DNA from: Brachybacterium paraconglomeratum
Lineage (GTDB): Bacteria; Actinomycetota; Actinomycetes; Actinomycetales; Dermabacteraceae
Assembly: GCF_003994255.1 (NCBI RefSeq)
Contig: NZ_ML133851.1
Location: 310,001-374,000, forward strand
DNA: 64,000 nt
Direction: 5' to 3'
Shown in pieces: positions 60,762 to 64,000 of this stretch. A program made the translations under genes and the position numbers. Numbering within the stretch: position 1 is the stretch's first letter; each line of letters opens with the position of its first letter. The notes beneath the pieces are model-generated. The model saw nothing but the letters and a program-made list of their open reading frames with translations, had not been told where the DNA came from and ran no database searches.

Positions 60762-63521
60762 TCAGCGCCGGTCCGCGCCGCCGAGGTCGACGAGGATTGC
60801 CAGCGGCGTGCGCTGGCGGCCCTGGCCGAGGGGGTTGTCGGCGAAGGTCGCCTCGAGCACCTCGTTCGTGGTGGGCACGTCCGAGCCCAGCACGTTGCGG
60901 CCGATGTCGTTGGCGTCCATCACGACCGTGCCGACGAAGCCGTCGCGCAGCGCGGCGGAGATGTCCGCGCCGCGGATCGCGGCGGAGATCTGCGCGGCGA
61001 CCGCGTCCGGGTCCTTCGGCGGGAGCTTCGCGGAGACGTTCGAGGGGAAGGCGGAGTACGGGGTGGGCCCGTCGATCGCGCGCACGTTCGCGCCGACGAC
61101 CTCGTAGAACAGGCCGCGCCTGCCGACGACCTTGCCCGCGGCGCCGACGGCGGAGGCGGCGACGACGCGCGGGAGCCCCACCTCGCGGATCGCGAGCTCC
61201 ATCGTGGTCGGGTCGCCCAGGCCGATGCCGGCCGGGGTGCGGGAGACGAAGCGGCTGAGCACCTTGGCGGAGCGGCGGGGCCTGATCTCCCAGGTGAACC
61301 AGGAGCGGCCCTGCGTGATCGCGATGATCTTCTCGCTGATCACGAAATACCAGGGCGCGCCGTCGGGGACGACGCCGCCCGGCAGGGACGCGGCGAAGGC
61401 CTCGACCCGCTCGCGGGCGATCCGCTCGACGTCGTCGCCGCGGGCGACCAGCGCGGTCTGCAGCGGCAGGCGGCGCCAGGTGCGGCCGTCGGCCTCGGAG
61501 ACGAGGTCGAGCTGCTTGCCCTCGTTGGCGACGTAGTCGCTCTTGGGCACGACCTCCTCCTCGGCCGCGGGCTCCGCGGCGACGGCGGCGGGGGCCGGCG
61601 CGGCGGCGAGCGCGGCCTCGTCGGCCGAGCCGCCGAGCGCGCGGGTGGCGCCCTCGGCGTCGTCGAAGAAGGTGCGCATCCACAGCTCGACGTTCAGCAG
61701 GCGCCAGAACATCAGCGTGCCGTGGTTCTCCGGGTGGGCGATGTAGTCGTCGAACAGCGCGAGCACGCTCGGCGCGTCGAAGTAGGGCCGGGAGGCGAAG
61801 GACGCGGAGGCGAAGACGTCCCGCAGCTGCGGCGCGATCGAGCGGAACCACTCCCCCTCGGGGGTGGTGAAGCCGATCTTGTTGCGGCGCTTGGAGATCA
61901 TGTCGGGGAGGATCCCGTCCATCGCCTCGCGCAGGATCCGCTTGTTCCAGCCGTCGTGGATGATCGCGGACTCGTCGAGGGAGAACAGGAACTTCAGCAG
62001 CTCCTTGTCGACGAAGGGGACGCGCCCCTCGATGCTGAAGCGCATCGTGTTCTTGTCCTCGTAGCGCAGCAGCGAGGGCAGGGAGGAGCGGAAGGTGTCC
62101 TCGAGCAGGCGCTCCTTGAGGTCGTCCTGGACGGAGGTGACCTTCTCGCCGCTGTGCTCGGCGACGAAGCCGGAGTTCAGCAGCGCCTCCATCGGCACGG
62201 AGGTGCGGCCGGAGAACTTGGTGCGGGCGAGCTTGCGGAGGATGTCGCGGGAGCCGACGACCTCGGAGGCGAGCTCCTTGAACCGCTTCTGGCGGCGCAG
62301 CTGGCGCAGGTAGACGTAGAAGTACGGGTTGTACCCGGCCATCATCTCGTCGGCGCCCTGCCCGTCCAGGAGCACGGTGATGTGCTGGCTGGCCTCGCGC
62401 ATCACGGCGTACTGCGCGTAAGGGCCGGTCGAGATGATCGGCTCCTCCTGGGTGCGCACGAAGTCGTGGAGGTCCTCGAGGAACGCCTCGGGCTGCGGGT
62501 GGATCTTGTGGGCCGTGATCTGGCCGCGGTTCTCGTCCAGCAGCGCGTCGACGTAGCGCTCCTCGTCGTTGGAGGAGTTCGGGAAGACGGCGGAGAAGGT
62601 GTTCTGACGGGAACCGACCGCCTCGTAGCCCTCGTCCTCGGGCCGCTCGCGCAGCTGGCGCGCGATCACGGCGGCGACGGCGGAGGAGTCCAGCCCGCCG
62701 GAGAGGGAGGTGCCGACGGGGACCTCGGACTGCAGGCGCATCCGCACGGAGTCCTGGAAGCGCTCGCGGTACTCGTCCACGACCGACTGGTCGTAGGGAC
62801 GGCTGGGGCGCGCGGCGATCTCGCGCAGCTCCTCCTTCAGCCGGGTGAAGGAGCGCACCTCGGTGCCGTCGGGGCGGATCTCGAGCACCTCGCCGGACAT
62901 CAGGCGGTTCACGCCGGCGAAGAAGGTGCGGGAGTCGTCGTCCTGGACGCGGAACTTCAGGTAGCGGTAGACGGCGCGGTCGTCCGGCGCGGCCTCGAAG
63001 GTGCCGGAGGCGAGCAGCGAGCGGATCTCCGAGCCGAAGACGACCTTCGGCGCCCCACCGGCCTCGGAGGCGGGGTCCACGCGGTAGTAGAGCGGCTTGA
63101 TGCCGAAGTGGTCGCGGGCGAGGGTGACGGTGCCGGTGGTCGCGTCGTGGATCGCGAAGGCGAACATGCCGTTGAAGCGGTCGTAGGCGGCGGTGCCCCA
63201 CTCGGCGTGCGCCTCCAGCAGCACCTCGGTGTCCGAGTCGGTGCGGAAGGTGTGCCCGAGCTGCTCGAGCTCGGCGCGCAGCTCGAGGTAGTTGTAGGTC
63301 TCGCCGTTGTAGACGATGGTGTAGCGGCCGTCGGCGGTGGTCATCGGCTGGGCGCCGTGCTCACGGTCGATGATGGCCAGGCGCCGGTGGGCGAGCCCGG
63401 CCTCGCCGTCGACGAAGAGGCCCTCGCCGTCGGGACCGCGGTGGGCCAGGGCGCCGCTCATCCGGCGGGCGATCCGCTCGGTGTCAGCGCCGTATCCGTA
63501 GGTGCCGGCGATTCCGCACAT
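60762..63521 (-). CDS. asnB: asparagine synthetase (glutamine-hydrolysing) fused to an F420-glutamyl-ligase-like domain
   Basis: 919 aa, about 270 longer than a normal AsnB. Residues 1-210 are the Ntn glutaminase (catalytic Cys2 in MCGIAGTYG, AHRGPDGEG, YNGETYNYLELR). Residues about 240-620 are the synthetase, with the PP-loop SGGLDSSAVAAV near 273 and DGQGADEMMAGYNPY. An Ala/Glu/Pro-rich linker (about 620-655) leads to a third domain (655-919) resembling CofE/FbiB-type F420:glutamate ligases: WYFVISEKIIAITQGRS, SRTPAGIGLGDPTTMELAI, RGLFYEVVGANVRAIDGPTP, KLPPKDPDAVAAQI and VVMDANDIGRNVLG. The frame is continuous. The domain match is by eye and needs a profile search; its substrate is unknown. 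Confidence 0.85.
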   Translation of the reverse strand: MCGIAGTYGYGADTERIARRMSGALAHRGPDGEGLFVDGEAGLAHRRLAIIDREHGAQPMTTADGRYTIVYNGETYNYLELRAELEQLGHTFRTDSDTEVLLEAHAEWGTAAYDRFNGMFAFAIHDATTGTVTLARDHFGIKPLYYRVDPASEAGGAPKVVFGSEIRSLLASGTFEAAPDDRAVYRYLKFRVQDDDSRTFFAGVNRLMSGEVLEIRPDGTEVRSFTRLKEELREIAARPSRPYDQSVVDEYRERFQDSVRMRLQSEVPVGTSLSGGLDSSAVAAVIARQLRERPEDEGYEAVGSRQNTFSAVFPNSSNDEERYVDALLDENRGQITAHKIHPQPEAFLEDLHDFVRTQEEPIISTGPYAQYAVMREASQHITVLLDGQGADEMMAGYNPYFYVYLRQLRRQKRFKELASEVVGSRDILRKLARTKFSGRTSVPMEALLNSGFVAEHSGEKVTSVQDDLKERLLEDTFRSSLPSLLRYEDKNTMRFSIEGRVPFVDKELLKFLFSLDESAIIHDGWNKRILREAMDGILPDMISKRRNKIGFTTPEGEWFRSIAPQLRDVFASASFASRPYFDAPSVLALFDDYIAHPENHGTLMFWRLLNVELWMRTFFDDAEGATRALGGSADEAALAAAPAPAAVAAEPAAEEEVVPKSDYVANEGKQLDLVSEADGRTWRRLPLQTALVARGDDVERIARERVEAFAASLPGGVVPDGAPWYFVISEKIIAITQGRSWFTWEIRPRRSAKVLSRFVSRTPAGIGLGDPTTMELAIREVGLPRVVAASAVGAAGKVVGRRGLFYEVVGANVRAIDGPTPYSAFPSNVSAKLPPKDPDAVAAQISAAIRGADISAALRDGFVGTVVMDANDIGRNVLGSDVPTTNEVLEATFADNPLGQGRQRTPLAILVDLGGADRR

Positions 63522-63685
63522 GGGGCGAGTCCTTTCGAGGGGGACGGCTGCGCCCTCGGTCCGGGCGCTCGCCGCCGTGGGGCGACGACGGCGGGGACGC
63601 CGTCCGCAGGGCGCGGGACGGACCGGTCGGGCCGCCCAAGGGTATCAACGGGGCCGCGGCCGACAGAGCAGGCGCGGCGCGACGG

Positions 63686-64000
63686 TCAGCTTCCGCGGCG
63701 GGCGAGCACGAGGTCCTCGCCCTCGACGCGCACCTCGAGGTCGTCCAGCGAGGTGACCAGGGCGTCCGCGAGCGGGGACAGCTCCCCGGCGGGGGTGGTC
63801 GTCGTCACGGCGACGGTGCGGGCGCCGGCGGCGATCCCGGCGCGGAGCCCGCCGACGGAGTCCTCGAGGACGACGGTGCGGGAGGGCTCGACCCCGACGC
63901 GCTCGGCGCCCAGGAGGTACGGCTCCGGATCGGGCTTGCCGTGGGTGACCTGGTCCGCGGTGACCAGCCCCTCGGGCACGGGCAGCCCGGTGCGGGACCA
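63686..64000 (-). CDS. HAD-superfamily phosphatase, C-terminal part (runs off the window)
   Basis: The last 104 residues of a HAD hydrolase of the phosphoglycolate or beta-phosphoglucomutase-like subgroup. Motif III is the Lys in VTHGKPDPEPYLLGAERVG and motif IV is VVLEDSVGGLRAG with its acidic pair. The N-terminal nucleophile motif DxD lies beyond position 64000. Substrate is probably a sugar phosphate but cannot be told from this part. It precedes asnB by 164 nt on the same strand. Confidence 0.85.
   Translation of the reverse strand, partial: WSRTGLPVPEGLVTADQVTHGKPDPEPYLLGAERVGVEPSRTVVLEDSVGGLRAGIAAGARTVAVTTTTPAGELSPLADALVTSLDDLEVRVEGEDLVLARRGS

Noticed and set aside
1-64000. tRNA or rRNA genes
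   Set aside because: I saw no cloverleaf with a T-loop consensus and no rRNA-like sequence; a covariance-model scan would be needed to exclude a divergent tRNA.

Overview
The window is high-GC, gene-dense actinobacterial chromosome. Gene order and families point to Micrococcales, most plausibly Brachybacterium or a close Dermabacteraceae relative. This is inferred from a dcw cluster without ftsA but with sepF, yggT and divIVA; MurE with the DNPR signature of diaminopimelate-adding enzymes; ClgR, DUF3046, DUF3040 and SAV_6107-HEPN families; and DnaE1 with an intact PHP site. No tRNA, rRNA, insertion sequence, prophage or CRISPR array was recognised. Many long open frames lie antisense to real genes and are GC artefacts.

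Layout. 1-7.0 kb: pfkA (+), then on the minus strand an acyl-CoA dehydrogenase-like protein, an EEP-family phosphohydrolase and dnaE. 7.2-28.7 kb: one large minus-strand wall and division block read mraZ-rsmH-ftsL-ftsI-murE-murF-mraY-murD-ftsW-murG-murC-ftsQ-ftsZ-pgeF, then sepF-yggT-divIVA-lspA-rluD and an unknown gene. Most junctions overlap by 1-4 nt, which suggests translational coupling. 28.7-29.3 kb: the non-coding region upstream of mraZ, holding five helically phased MraZ boxes and a separate array of paired MraZ-like boxes in the opposite orientation. 29.3-36.8 kb: DUF3040, dinB, a SAV_6107 HEPN protein, a spermidine-synthase-like protein, cold-shock protein, PAC2 protein and a HelD/HelR-type RNA polymerase ATPase. 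37-45.9 kb: nrdR, a LysM membrane protein divergent from lexA across two SOS boxes, a DinG-like helicase, hflX, a methyltransferase, dapF, miaA and a YbjN protein. 46-53.5 kb: miaB, a two-gene TAXI-type TRAP transporter, recX, recA, DUF3046 and clgR. 53.7-64 kb: cinA/pncC, pgsA, ftsK, rnj, dapA, an asparagine synthetase with a large extra C-terminal domain, and the end of a HAD hydrolase.

How the genes fit together. The mraZ block makes lipid II precursors (MurC-F, MraY, MurG), polymerises and cross-links septal wall (FtsW, FtsI) and builds the divisome (FtsL, FtsQ, FtsZ, SepF) and the polar growth scaffold (DivIVA). DapA and DapF supply meso-diaminopimelate for MurE. LexA, RecA, RecX, DinB, a DinG-like helicase and the LysM protein form a DNA-damage set; SOS boxes are visible before lexA/LysM and recA. 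FtsK links chromosome segregation to septation.

Most unusual points: the phased box array near mraZ; a pgeF frame with no start codon that would be joined to the ftsZ stop by a one-base shift; a long nested hairpin between mraZ and rsmH; an AsnB protein apparently fused to an F420-glutamyl-ligase-like domain; and a TRAP transporter placed between recX and miaB.
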